Source: Paralysiella testudinis
GTDB lineage: Bacteria; Pseudomonadota; Gammaproteobacteria; Burkholderiales; Neisseriaceae
NCBI RefSeq assembly: GCF_016894345.1
Contig: NZ_CP069798.1
Location: 2,129,385-2,193,384 of the forward strand
Direction of reading: 5' to 3'
Length of the DNA: 64,000 nucleotides
The first letter of the stretch is position 1; each line of letters begins with the position of its first letter. Below are positions 1 through 8,343 of the stretch, piece after piece. The position numbers were made by a program, and so were the translations under genes. Under the pieces are notes generated by a model, which made no database searches, had not been told where the DNA came from, and worked only from the letters and a program-made list of their open reading frames with translations.

Positions 1-1
1 C

Positions 2-1097
2 CTGCACGACTTTCTTAAACTGGGCGAAAACACCATCGGCAGCCTCGGTGCAGGCAAAGGCACACTTAACGGCAAGCTCGACATCGCCCTACTGCAAACC
101 CTGTCGCGCCGACAAGACCTAGCCGAACTGCTGGCACCCTATGGGCAAATCATTGTCGACGAATGCCACCACATCTCCGCCGTTTCGTTTGAACAAACCC
201 TCAAACAAGCCCCTGCCCGCCATATACTGGGCTTAACCGCCACCCCCACCCGCCGCGACGGCCACCAGCCCATCGTCTTGATGCAATGCGGAAAAATCCG
301 CCACCACGCCCAAACCGGCGCCGGCCTGCCGCAGCAACGCCTGATTTTGCTGCGCCACACCGACACACCCGATTTACCCGGCAGCCGCATTCAAGACTTA
401 TTCCGCCACATCGTCCACCACCATCCCCGCAACCGGCAAATCATTGCCGATGTTCAAGCAGCCTATCAACAAGGCCGCAAAATCCTTTTGCTCACCGAAC
501 GTACCGACCACTTGCTGCTGCTGGCCGCAATGCTGCCTGAAACCTGCCCGCCCATCATCCTGCACGGGCGGCTGTCGAAAAAACAGCGCCTAGCCGCTTT
601 TGCGCAACTGCAAAACCTACCGTCCGAGCACTCGCGCCTGCTTCTCGCCACCGGCCGCCTGATTGGCGAAGGCTTCGATCACCCGCCGTTGGACACCCTG
701 TTTCTGGCCATGCCGGTATCTTGGCAAGGTACCCTACAACAATACGCCGGCCGCCTGCACCGCCCCAGCCCCGGCAAATCAGCTCTGCATATCTACGATT
801 GGTGGTGTCCTGAAAAGTATGCTGCTGAAAAAAGCAAGATCCAGCAAGGTAAAAGTCATGGTGCAGGGAAATAAGAAACTATAGATAAGCAGGGTTTTTT
901 CTGTTTCGCTTATGCAAATAATAGTCTTATTTTTTGCCTAAAATATAGGCAGCATACTTTTCAGGACACCACCCTACGATTATGTCGACAACAACATCCC
1001 CATGCTGCTGCGCATCGCCGACAAAAGGCGCAAAACCTGGACAGCGATCGGCTACCGGCTGCTGACAGAAATCGCCCAAGCAGGTTTAAACCTATAA
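2..1097 (+). pseudogene. Superfamily II DEAH-type helicase, 3' part, split by a MITE
   Basis: The reading frame is open from the left window edge, so the 5' end is missing. It shows a DECHH Walker B box (about 160-175), motif III-like GLTATPTRRDG, a helicase C domain and the motif VI stretch YAGRLHR, as in COG1061/SSL2-like helicases of defence and restriction modules. At 800 the frame enters a 173-bp insertion and ends at an alien stop (872-874). If the insertion (801-973) and one 8-bp duplication (974-981) are removed, the frame continues as YDYVDNNIPMLLRIADKRRK to a stop at 1095-1097, which is the usual C terminus of this family. The gene is therefore probably disrupted. The truncated product keeps all helicase motifs seen here and loses only about 40 C-terminal residues, so residual activity cannot be excluded. 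Confidence 0.85.
801..973. mobile_element. 173-bp MITE with 25-bp perfect terminal inverted repeats
   Basis: Positions 801-825 and 949-973 are perfect inverted repeats, starting GGTGGTGTCCTGAAAAG. The element is flanked by an 8-bp direct duplication, CTACGATT, at 793-800 and 974-981. No transposase is encoded, so it is non-autonomous. An 8-bp duplication with GG-starting ends resembles IS1595/IS1016-family elements; the family assignment is inference. Removing it restores the helicase frame, which confirms it as a recent, cleanly inserted element. Confidence 0.92.
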
Positions 1098-1211
1098 GCA
1101 ATCATCCATTATTGATATGAACAATATTCGATTCTCGCTCTGAGCTTATTCTGCCTGCATGCCACACATGATATTATTTGGCCGAAACCATATTTACGGA
1201 AATCAGTTGCA

Positions 1212-4200
1212 ATGCATTACAGCCTGCAAAACATCATTCTGCACCACTCTTACTTTCGCCATAAGCGTGTCAAAATCCCCTGCTTCGGCCATACCAACAA
1301 TACCGGCGACAATGGTGCCGGCAAAACCTCTGCATTACAGCTGATTCCGGTATTTTATGGCTATCCGCCCGAGTCCTTTATGTCTCGTGCCGCCGGAAAA
1401 GACAGCTTTCTCGATTATTATCTGCCGCACACCCACAGCATGATTGTATTTGAATACCAACGTCCCGGCGGCATGTGCTGTGCGATACTTTATCGCCACC
1501 CACACAGCCCGAAACTGATTTACCGCTTTGCAAGCGGCGCCGCAGATCAAACCTTATTCACCGACAACACCGCCGATCATTTCAGCCAAAACGGCACCAC
1601 TGCCGACCTATTCAAACTCCTGGAAAAACAAGAAATATACGTCAGCGGGCAAATCGGCACCATCAGCGACTACGCTGCGGTATTGGGCAATACTCAGGCA
1701 CGTTTGCGCCGCAGCCAAGATAAACGCCTCAGCATTTATGCCCGCGATTTTTCTTTATGCCCTGCCGGTACCCAAATGCAGCACATCGGCGAGCTCACCG
1801 GCGTATTGCTGAATACCGGGCAGCTGCTCAACCAATTGCGACGTATGCTGGCCACCACCCTGATGGCAACAATCAGCATCAACAAAAAACCCTTGCACGA
1901 CAAAAACAGCCGCCTACCCGAAACCATCCGCAGCCTGCACCTACTAACCCAAGAAAAAACCAAGCTGGAACAAGGCGTCATCGAAGCCAAAGCCATGCGC
2001 AATACACTTAACGACTTGGCCGTACAACGCCATCAGGCATACCGATTATCGAGCCGAATCCAAACAGAAGAAAACCGCCTGAACGCCGAAAAAGAGCAAC
2101 TGAAAGAGCAAAACCAAACACTGGAATCCCTATTCACCCAACAGCTCAGCATATTCGCAGAAGAAAAGGCCACTCAGGAAGGCTGCCTGAAAAGCACTCA
2201 AAAACAATTAAAAATGCTCAACAAACAACAAGAAAACTACCGCCGCGACAATATGGCCGGGCAAGAACGTGAGCTGGCCAACCTCTCGCAATATGAGGAT
2301 GAATACCAAGCTGCTTATCGGTTTTACAACACCCTGCATGAATCCGAACGCCTGATTATCGAAAATTTCCAACGAAACTGCCGTGAAGTGGAGCAACAAG
2401 CAGGCAAACAGAAAAACGCTTTACTGCAGCAGCAAAAAAGTGAGCAGCAAAAATTCCGCCAAACACAAACCCGCCTCCAAGAGGCACTCGAAAAACTGCG
2501 ACAGCAAGAACGGCAAGAAGAAGGCTGCCTGAAAGCCCAACACCAGCAAGAAGCAATGGTTTTGATTCAAGCACGGTCGGATACCAAAGCCGCCATCGGC
2601 CCTGCCGTTTTGCCCACACCGGAAGAAGCAGAAGAACTATCTGATTACAACAATCAAATCAACCAAGCCGAAACACAACAACACCATGCCGCCCGTGCAG
2701 CCGCCACTGCCGAGCAACAACACCGCCAAGCCGAGCAAAGCCACAAAACAGCCGTAGCCGTATGCGAGGAAACCGAAGGCCACATCCGCCGGCTGGATCA
2801 AGAACAACAAAAGCTAAGAGAGATTTTGTTTGGCGAAGGCAATTTATTGTCATTTCTGCGCCAAAGCGGCACCGACTGGCATCAGGATATTGCCAAGATA
2901 ATCAATCCCGACCTATTACTGCACAAAAGTTTGCAGCCGCAATGGCATGCCAACCAACACAATTTTTACGGCCTGAGCATCGACACCCGCCAATTAGCAT
3001 TGCCCGCAGAAGCTGCCGATGAAGCCACCCAGCAACAACGCTGGAACCGTCTGCAAGAAAAGATGGGCTTATTGCAACGCCAGCTTACCGAACAACAAAA
3101 CACCGCTGCCGCCTTATTTCAGGCAGCCGCCAATGCCCAAACCGCTTGGACGCAAAAAACCATTGCGGCCAGCCGCGCGGAACAACACACCCTCTCACTC
3201 AAACAAGCCTTAAATCAAGCCAAAATCCGCCATGTTCAAACTGCCAATGAGCGTCGGCAAGCAGCTGAAGAAACCGCGCAGCAGGCCGAAACCGATTTGG
3301 AGCAACAACAGCAACAGCATCAACAAGCCCAAGCAGATCTACAACACAAATTTTTCATCAAACAACAGCAGTTCCAAGCACAAATAACGCAAACTAAAGA
3401 TGAGTTTGACGCCATTTTGGTTGATTTTGATGAACGCAACGCCGCCATCGAACAACACACCGAAGCACAAATTGCCGCATTGAGTCATAGCCGTGACCGC
3501 GCCTTGGCCACAGAAGGGGTAGATCCGAAAACACTAAAGCAGGCAGAACAAAAACTGCAGGCTGTGGAAACAAAAATAGAGCGCATCAAAAAAACACGCG
3601 AAAGCGTTTACCGATACCAACAATGGCTAGCAAACGAATGGCCGCAACACAATCACCTGATTGAAGAAGCAGAAGCACAGGAGATTGCACTCGCCCACTT
3701 ACAAAGCCAAATCGAAAATCTGCGCAATCAACACACGCAAGCACAGCGGCAAATAACGCAAAAACAGCAGATTTTGAATCAAAAAGCCGCACGGCACAGC
3801 CAGCAACAAGACATGCTGAAGACTTTATTACATAAACTCAACGATACCCTCAGCACTGATTTGACAGATGAAACTTCGAAAAATACCGAACAGACAGAAC
3901 TGGATAAGCTGCCGTTTGATGCCTTTACAGCCACCGTACAAAACAGTTTGGTGCGGCAGCAAGAGCAAGAAAAAACCTTAAAACAAGCCGTACTGGCCGC
4001 CAACACCGCCTTGCAGCACGGCGATTTGGCACAGGCATGGCAAGACCGCATGGCCGCTTACCATCACTTTCCATTCGGCACCCTGCCGTATAATTTGGCC
4101 GCCATGGACCAAATTGCCGAAATGCTGCAATATGACATCCCGCAAACCATCAGCAGCAATATCCAAACCTTCCGCTCGGTGGCCGATGGCATACACAATT

Positions 4201-4877
4201 ATTATCAGGATTTGCAAAACTTTAACCACCAAGTACAACGGCTGTCCAAGCGACTGTCGGCACAAATCAACGCCGAACACGGTTTCCCGGCTTTAAGCGA
4301 TATTCAAATCCGACTGACTTCCGCTATTGAAGACGAAAGCCTATACAACGGTTTAAAAATCTTTGCTCACAAATGGGAAGACGAAAGCGAGCCGAACAGG
4401 CTGCCTGAAGACAAAATGCTGGAAGCTTTTACCAATGCCCTGCATATTTTGGAACACAGCAACATCAATACCGAGCAAACCGCGTCACTGATTCACTTGG
4501 AAATCAGCTGTAAAGAACAAGGCCGTCCGTTTGTACTCAGCCACCATACCAATCTGAAAAAAAGCAGCAGCGAAGGCATTTCCACCCTACTCACCGTGGT
4601 GTTGTTCGCCAGCCTTACCCGCTATCTGTGCCCGGATCCCGACACCGTTATCCACTGGCCTTTGGATGAATTAGGGCGCTTATCCAGCGGTAATATCCGC
4701 CTCTTATTTGAATTTATGGACAAACAGCACATCCGCCTGTTTTGTGCCCAACCAGAACTCAATGCCTTATTGTCGAACTTATTTGTCTGTAAAAACGACA
4801 TCGACCGCAATATCGGCGTAGTACATTACCAAGCCGCCAAACGCAGCGCCAACCCTTTGCTGGAGCACCCACAATGA
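1212..4877 (+). CDS. SMC-type ATPase of a Wadjet/Mks-like complex (JetC/MksB-like)
   Basis: The 1221-residue protein has SMC architecture. An N-terminal Walker A motif, GDNGAGKT, lies at residues 32-39. A very long Gln/Glu/Ala-rich coiled coil spans about 230-1040 with a central hinge-like interruption. The C-terminal head carries a signature-like SSSEGIS (1118-1124) and Walker B VIHWPLDE (1146-1153), so the ATPase appears intact. The length fits JetC/MksB rather than MukB (about 1480). ATG 1212 gives the expected short lead-in to Walker A and follows a weak GGAAA; the frame stays open upstream but offers no better start. It is the first gene of a four-gene operon with ATGA overlaps. In known families this subunit translocates on or extrudes loops of DNA; the function here is inferred. 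Confidence 0.88.
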   Translation: MHYSLQNIILHHSYFRHKRVKIPCFGHTNNTGDNGAGKTSALQLIPVFYGYPPESFMSRAAGKDSFLDYYLPHTHSMIVFEYQRPGGMCCAILYRHPHSPKLIYRFASGAADQTLFTDNTADHFSQNGTTADLFKLLEKQEIYVSGQIGTISDYAAVLGNTQARLRRSQDKRLSIYARDFSLCPAGTQMQHIGELTGVLLNTGQLLNQLRRMLATTLMATISINKKPLHDKNSRLPETIRSLHLLTQEKTKLEQGVIEAKAMRNTLNDLAVQRHQAYRLSSRIQTEENRLNAEKEQLKEQNQTLESLFTQQLSIFAEEKATQEGCLKSTQKQLKMLNKQQENYRRDNMAGQERELANLSQYEDEYQAAYRFYNTLHESERLIIENFQRNCREVEQQAGKQKNALLQQQKSEQQKFRQTQTRLQEALEKLRQQERQEEGCLKAQHQQEAMVLIQARSDTKAAIGPAVLPTPEEAEELSDYNNQINQAETQQHHAARAAATAEQQHRQAEQSHKTAVAVCEETEGHIRRLDQEQQKLREILFGEGNLLSFLRQSGTDWHQDIAKIINPDLLLHKSLQPQWHANQHNFYGLSIDTRQLALPAEAADEATQQQRWNRLQEKMGLLQRQLTEQQNTAAALFQAAANAQTAWTQKTIAASRAEQHTLSLKQALNQAKIRHVQTANERRQAAEETAQQAETDLEQQQQQHQQAQADLQHKFFIKQQQFQAQITQTKDEFDAILVDFDERNAAIEQHTEAQIAALSHSRDRALATEGVDPKTLKQAEQKLQAVETKIERIKKTRESVYRYQQWLANEWPQHNHLIEEAEAQEIALAHLQSQIENLRNQHTQAQRQITQKQQILNQKAARHSQQQDMLKTLLHKLNDTLSTDLTDETSKNTEQTELDKLPFDAFTATVQNSLVRQQEQEKTLKQAVLAANTALQHGDLAQAWQDRMAAYHHFPFGTLPYNLAAMDQIAEMLQYDIPQTISSNIQTFRSVADGIHNYYQDLQNFNHQVQRLSKRLSAQINAEHGFPALSDIQIRLTSAIEDESLYNGLKIFAHKWEDESEPNRLPEDKMLEAFTNALHILEHSNINTEQTASLIHLEISCKEQGRPFVLSHHTNLKKSSSEGISTLLTVVLFASLTRYLCPDPDTVIHWPLDELGRLSSGNIRLLFEFMDKQHIRLFCAQPELNALLSNLFVCKNDIDRNIGVVHYQAAKRSANPLLEHPQ

Positions 4878-5497
4878 GCAACTATTTTAGCGATATCTGC
4901 CACCAGCTGCTTTCCGGCAACATCATCGACCAAGTACGTTTTCCACATCTTTATGATGAATTGACCAACGAAGATTTCTTAAATCAAGTCAACGACTTTT
5001 TGGCCAAATTGCAACGGCGCTGCACCGGCACCGCCAATGGCAGCGGCTATTACTGTGTTTACACCGATGCCCGCTCACCCGAAGTACAAGCCGCTGTACG
5101 CCGGCAATTCAACGAATGGGCAGAAAAAATAGAACCTTTACTGATGTGGCTGCGTTTGTGCCGCAATGTAAGCGAAAACGACCATCCCATCAGAAGCGGT
5201 GAAATCATACGGCACAGCGAATTATTGGTGCACATTGAGCAGTCCGAACGCGCCCGCAGTCAGCTTGCCGAAATCATCAAACTGCTGGAGCGCAAAAGCA
5301 GCGAAGCCAAAGAACAGCTCAACAGCCTGCTGGGGTATTTGGAAAAAGAACACTATCTTTATCCCATCAACAACAGCGGTGCGGTATACCGCGCCACCGC
5401 CAAATGGGATTTGCTGTACGAACAGCTGGCCTATATTGCCGCATGCGAAAATATCTCCTTGGCAGAGAATCCGGCTGAACAGGAAGTTTTATTATGA
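4874..5497 (+). CDS. MukE/KITE-like subunit (JetB/MksE-like)
   Basis: This 207-residue protein starts inside the stop of the SMC gene (ATGA overlap). The pattern resembles MukE: an N-terminal helical stretch (FLNQVNDFLAKLQRR), a hydrophobic strand segment ending in YYCVY (about residues 56-60), a middle helical region, and a C-terminal winged helix (about 140-185) with LLGYLEKEHYLYPINNSGAVYRAT cut here to its key feature, a loop followed by a strand. KITE subunits bind the kleisin and regulate DNA entrapment. The assignment rests on size, position and this pattern, not on a database hit. Confidence 0.75.
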   Translation: MSNYFSDICHQLLSGNIIDQVRFPHLYDELTNEDFLNQVNDFLAKLQRRCTGTANGSGYYCVYTDARSPEVQAAVRRQFNEWAEKIEPLLMWLRLCRNVSENDHPIRSGEIIRHSELLVHIEQSERARSQLAEIIKLLERKSSEAKEQLNSLLGYLEKEHYLYPINNSGAVYRATAKWDLLYEQLAYIAACENISLAENPAEQEVLL

Positions 5498-6729
5498 GCC
5501 AACACAAACATCCTGCCAGCGCCGCCGCCCGCACCCTAGCCCGATATATGGATGATATCCTTACCGCTATCCAGCGCAATAACGGCTTGATTGAAAATAC
5601 CGCGGCCAATCAAACACTGATTCAAGCCTTGAATCAGCATGCCTTGGGCTACCCTGCCGCCGAATTGGATGGTTTGATTTTGCACAGCACCGTGGTGCGT
5701 TTTGTACGCCATTATGAAAGCCGTTTCCGCTTTCACCAAAGCAGCGGCAACATTGCCCTGATTTTGGACAACATCAAAGAAAAAGCTGAGCTATATCGGT
5801 TTTCCTGCAGCAGAAGCAGCGTCGACAGCCTGGTTTTTGAGCGGGAGCTGTGCGATGAAATCAGCCTGCTGGCTGAAGCCCTGCTCAATATATGCCACCA
5901 TTTCTCAGCGCAGGTTTATGAAGAAATGGCCACCATTGCCGACTTGGAAATTCGCATCCGCTTCAACGAAAACCAGCTTGCCGAGCTGCAAAAACTCAAC
6001 GATATACTCGGTGGCTTGAATAACGACAAAATCAATGAGCTTGGCTCACAAGACCCCGATTTGGAGCAGCTATTACGCCGCATATTGAAGCCGGCGCTGG
6101 ACAAATGCCGCCGGGAAACCATTGATGCCGCCCACCGTTTGAATGCAGAGCTGCTTCGCTGGAAAAAAGACCTGCACAGCCAACAAACCAACCGCTTGCT
6201 CGAAAACCTGCTACGCCATTATCAGCACCACCCGCACTACCGCCCGGACAGCAATATCCTTCAAACAGCACCCGAATTTTTTTATACTGCTCAAGATCAT
6301 TTCAGCGCCTATGCCGATTTAAGCGACCCGGACGGCCACGAAATCTATGCTGATCTGGCAGAAAAAGCCGCCGAAAAACGCTTAAAGGCAACGGAGCCTG
6401 CGCCAAACCAAACAGTAACCGAGCCGGTAACTATTCAAGCCTTTGATACCGTTATCGAAACATCTTCTGCGCTAATAGAGCGCATACAATGGTTTTTTGA
6501 AGCTTTGCAGCAAACAAACGACAGTACATCACTCAGCGGTATCGAAACATACAAACAATTGCAACCGCCGATTGATGCCGACACATGGCTGCTGATGCTG
6601 ACCACCCATTACCGCAGCCACAAAGACAGCTTCTACCCCGCATTAACCTTGCATTTTCATAGTGAAACCATGCCCAACTACAATGGCAACCGCATCGTGC
6701 ACGATATCGTTATCGAAAGAGCCGCATGA
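5494..6729 (+). CDS. Kleisin-like subunit (JetA/MksF-like)
   Basis: This 411-residue, mostly helical protein overlaps both neighbours by 4 bp (ATGA). Residues 10-130 could form the N-terminal winged-helix and helical part. About 150-230 is a coiled-coil-like segment. A low-complexity charged and proline-containing linker follows (about 290-320). The C terminus (about 360-411) could be the small winged helix that contacts an SMC head. Size and operon position fit the kleisin that bridges the two SMC heads. No single diagnostic motif is visible, so the assignment depends mainly on its neighbours. Confidence 0.65.
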   Translation: MSQHKHPASAAARTLARYMDDILTAIQRNNGLIENTAANQTLIQALNQHALGYPAAELDGLILHSTVVRFVRHYESRFRFHQSSGNIALILDNIKEKAELYRFSCSRSSVDSLVFERELCDEISLLAEALLNICHHFSAQVYEEMATIADLEIRIRFNENQLAELQKLNDILGGLNNDKINELGSQDPDLEQLLRRILKPALDKCRRETIDAAHRLNAELLRWKKDLHSQQTNRLLENLLRHYQHHPHYRPDSNILQTAPEFFYTAQDHFSAYADLSDPDGHEIYADLAEKAAEKRLKATEPAPNQTVTEPVTIQAFDTVIETSSALIERIQWFFEALQQTNDSTSLSGIETYKQLQPPIDADTWLLMLTTHYRSHKDSFYPALTLHFHSETMPNYNGNRIVHDIVIERAA

Positions 6730-7595
6730 ACAAAAATACGTTAATGCAGATTCAAAAAGCCTTGCGCGAACGGCCAACTCATGTAAAAGCCAATAAAATC
6801 TGGCAGCAACTGCACCACGAAGAAAATATCGGCACCCCCGGCAGCGGTGGCCTTATCTTGTCTGAGTCTGATCTCAGCCACTTGGAAACCATTTACGCAC
6901 GGCACAGCAAACAATCAGCAGAACACCGCCTACCCAAGCACAGTGACCGCATGGATACAGCAGCCGTCTACCGCAACGAAAAATACAGCGCCCGAAACGT
7001 GTTTGCCGATATGCTGGTGTTTGCCGCACCTCATGCCACACTGCCACTGAAACAAGGGCATGTTCCCGGTGGCATTAAAGGGCTGGTGCCCACAGTAATG
7101 CTGCCTGAATTAGCCATTGCCGATATTCACAAACTGATTGTGGTTGAAAACGGCAATATGCTTACCCGCTGGCACGATTGGCATCTTCTACTGCCCGAAA
7201 ACTGGCAAGATGCACTGTTGCTCTACCGTGGTCACGGCCAAAACAGCAAACAAGTGCGCCAATTAATTAACTTGCTACCTGAAAATAGCAAGCTGGCCAT
7301 TTACCCTGATTTCGATCCTGCCGGCTTGGGCATTGCGGCAGATTTTGCCCAATTGCGCCATTTTTCTGTGGCTATACCTCAAAATTGGCCGCAATTACGC
7401 CGTAACCACCCTGATAACCAAGAAGCGCAATTTATCCGCCAAACCCAAAGCACTATTGATGCTGCCTTAACGAAAAAACTTCAACCATTTCCACCATTAA
7501 CCCTAATGCTGGCACATTTAAAACAGCAACATCTCGCACTTATGCAGGAAAACTGCCTGCGCTTAGGCGGTTTGCAAATGGTAGAAATAAAATAA
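6726..7595 (+). CDS. TOPRIM-fold nuclease subunit (JetD/MksG-like)
   Basis: The 289-residue protein carries a C-terminal TOPRIM-like domain. The first acidic motif is LIVVEN (Glu141). The DxD motif is YPDFDPAGL (Asp195, Asp197), as in DUF2220/JetD proteins, which use TOPRIM metal sites to cleave DNA. The protein is short compared with typical JetD proteins (about 350-400 residues), so the N-terminal DNA-binding part is reduced. Translation is coupled to the previous gene by an ATGA overlap, and the operon ends 22 bp before a convergent lipoprotein gene. In Wadjet, JetD cleaves closed circular DNA after loop extrusion; by analogy this is the effector. Confidence 0.8.
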   Translation: MNKNTLMQIQKALRERPTHVKANKIWQQLHHEENIGTPGSGGLILSESDLSHLETIYARHSKQSAEHRLPKHSDRMDTAAVYRNEKYSARNVFADMLVFAAPHATLPLKQGHVPGGIKGLVPTVMLPELAIADIHKLIVVENGNMLTRWHDWHLLLPENWQDALLLYRGHGQNSKQVRQLINLLPENSKLAIYPDFDPAGLGIAADFAQLRHFSVAIPQNWPQLRRNHPDNQEAQFIRQTQSTIDAALTKKLQPFPPLTLMLAHLKQQHLALMQENCLRLGGLQMVEIK

Positions 7596-7617
7596 CGCTG
7601 TAACACCAAACTGCTGT

Positions 7618-8034
7618 CTACCAAGCACAACGATACCCATACGGTCGCCCATAGCGATAAGCCGGGCACATAAACATATCGTCCATCATGTGCTCACGCA
7701 GGCGCAGCTGTTGCTCGGCTTGCAATTGCATTTGGTTGAGGTGGTTTTGCCATGCCAGCCGGTAGCAGCTTTGAAACAAAGGCTCGCTGATTTTTTGCCG
7801 GTAGTTTTGTGCCGCCGCTGCGGTGGCTTCTGCAGTAAAGAAATCGGGATCAGCGGCCTGCTGGCGCATCAATGCTGCGGTTTCGGCATCGCATTGCGCC
7901 GCCAAGGCAACCGCCAACGCTTGTTGTTGGCGGTATTGCTGTGCCTGCTGCTCGGCGCGTTGTTCCGGCGTGAGGGCGCAGGCTGCCAGCAATACTGCCA
8001 AAAAACCCATCCATAACTTGAAAATGCGTTTCAT
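7618..8034 (-). CDS. Small putative lipoprotein
   Basis: The start at 8034 (MKRIFKLW) is preferred over an in-frame ATG 12 bp upstream because AAAGGTGG lies 8 bases before it. The N terminus has a positive charge, a hydrophobic core and the lipobox LAAC, so export and lipidation at the inner or outer membrane are expected. The mature part is Ala/Gln-rich and helical with four more cysteines, and the C terminus is rich in Tyr and Arg (PAYRYGRPYGYRCAW). No function is recognised. It converges on the Wadjet-like operon. Confidence 0.7.
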   Translation of the reverse strand: MKRIFKLWMGFLAVLLAACALTPEQRAEQQAQQYRQQQALAVALAAQCDAETAALMRQQAADPDFFTAEATAAAAQNYRQKISEPLFQSCYRLAWQNHLNQMQLQAEQQLRLREHMMDDMFMCPAYRYGRPYGYRCAW

Positions 8035-8157
8035 CGTCAATACCACCTTTACTCAAATAAGCCAGAATATAAAGTAAAACTACCACAAAACCGCATGAGA
8101 ATGCGGCCGGATTCACAGCCATTTTGTTAAAAAATAGCCTGATACCACAAATTCAAT

Positions 8158-8171
8158 TTGATTCAAATCAA
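8158..8171. promoter_or_regulatory. Perfect FNR-type operator upstream of adh
   Basis: TTGATTCAAATCAA matches TTGAT-N4-ATCAA exactly and is fully palindromic. It lies about 180 bp before the dehydrogenase start in a 309-bp intergenic region. An A/T-rich TTTTAT stretch about 35 bp downstream could be a -10 region with the operator near -41.5, the usual place for FNR activation. The function is inferred. A divergent role for the lipoprotein gene is also possible. Confidence 0.7.
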
Positions 8172-8343
8172 ACCACCAGCCGCATTACGCTTTTTTTACC
8201 TTTTATTGCATGGCAACAAGCGGAACGACAAGGCTAAACTTTGTTAAAGATTAAAGCGCGTAATAAGCCATAAACCGCCCTATCAGCTGAAACAATCCGC
8301 TTTGATTTTTTACGACAAATACAACAAACAAAGGAGCCGCAAC

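Noticed and set aside
801-973. Correia element in the helicase
   Set aside because: The ends (GGTGGTGTCC...) and the 8-bp duplication differ from Correia ends (TATAGTGGATTAA, TA duplication).
1212-4877. Annotation as true MukB
   Set aside because: The protein is about 260 residues shorter than MukB, and the operon ends with a TOPRIM gene, which MukBEF loci lack.
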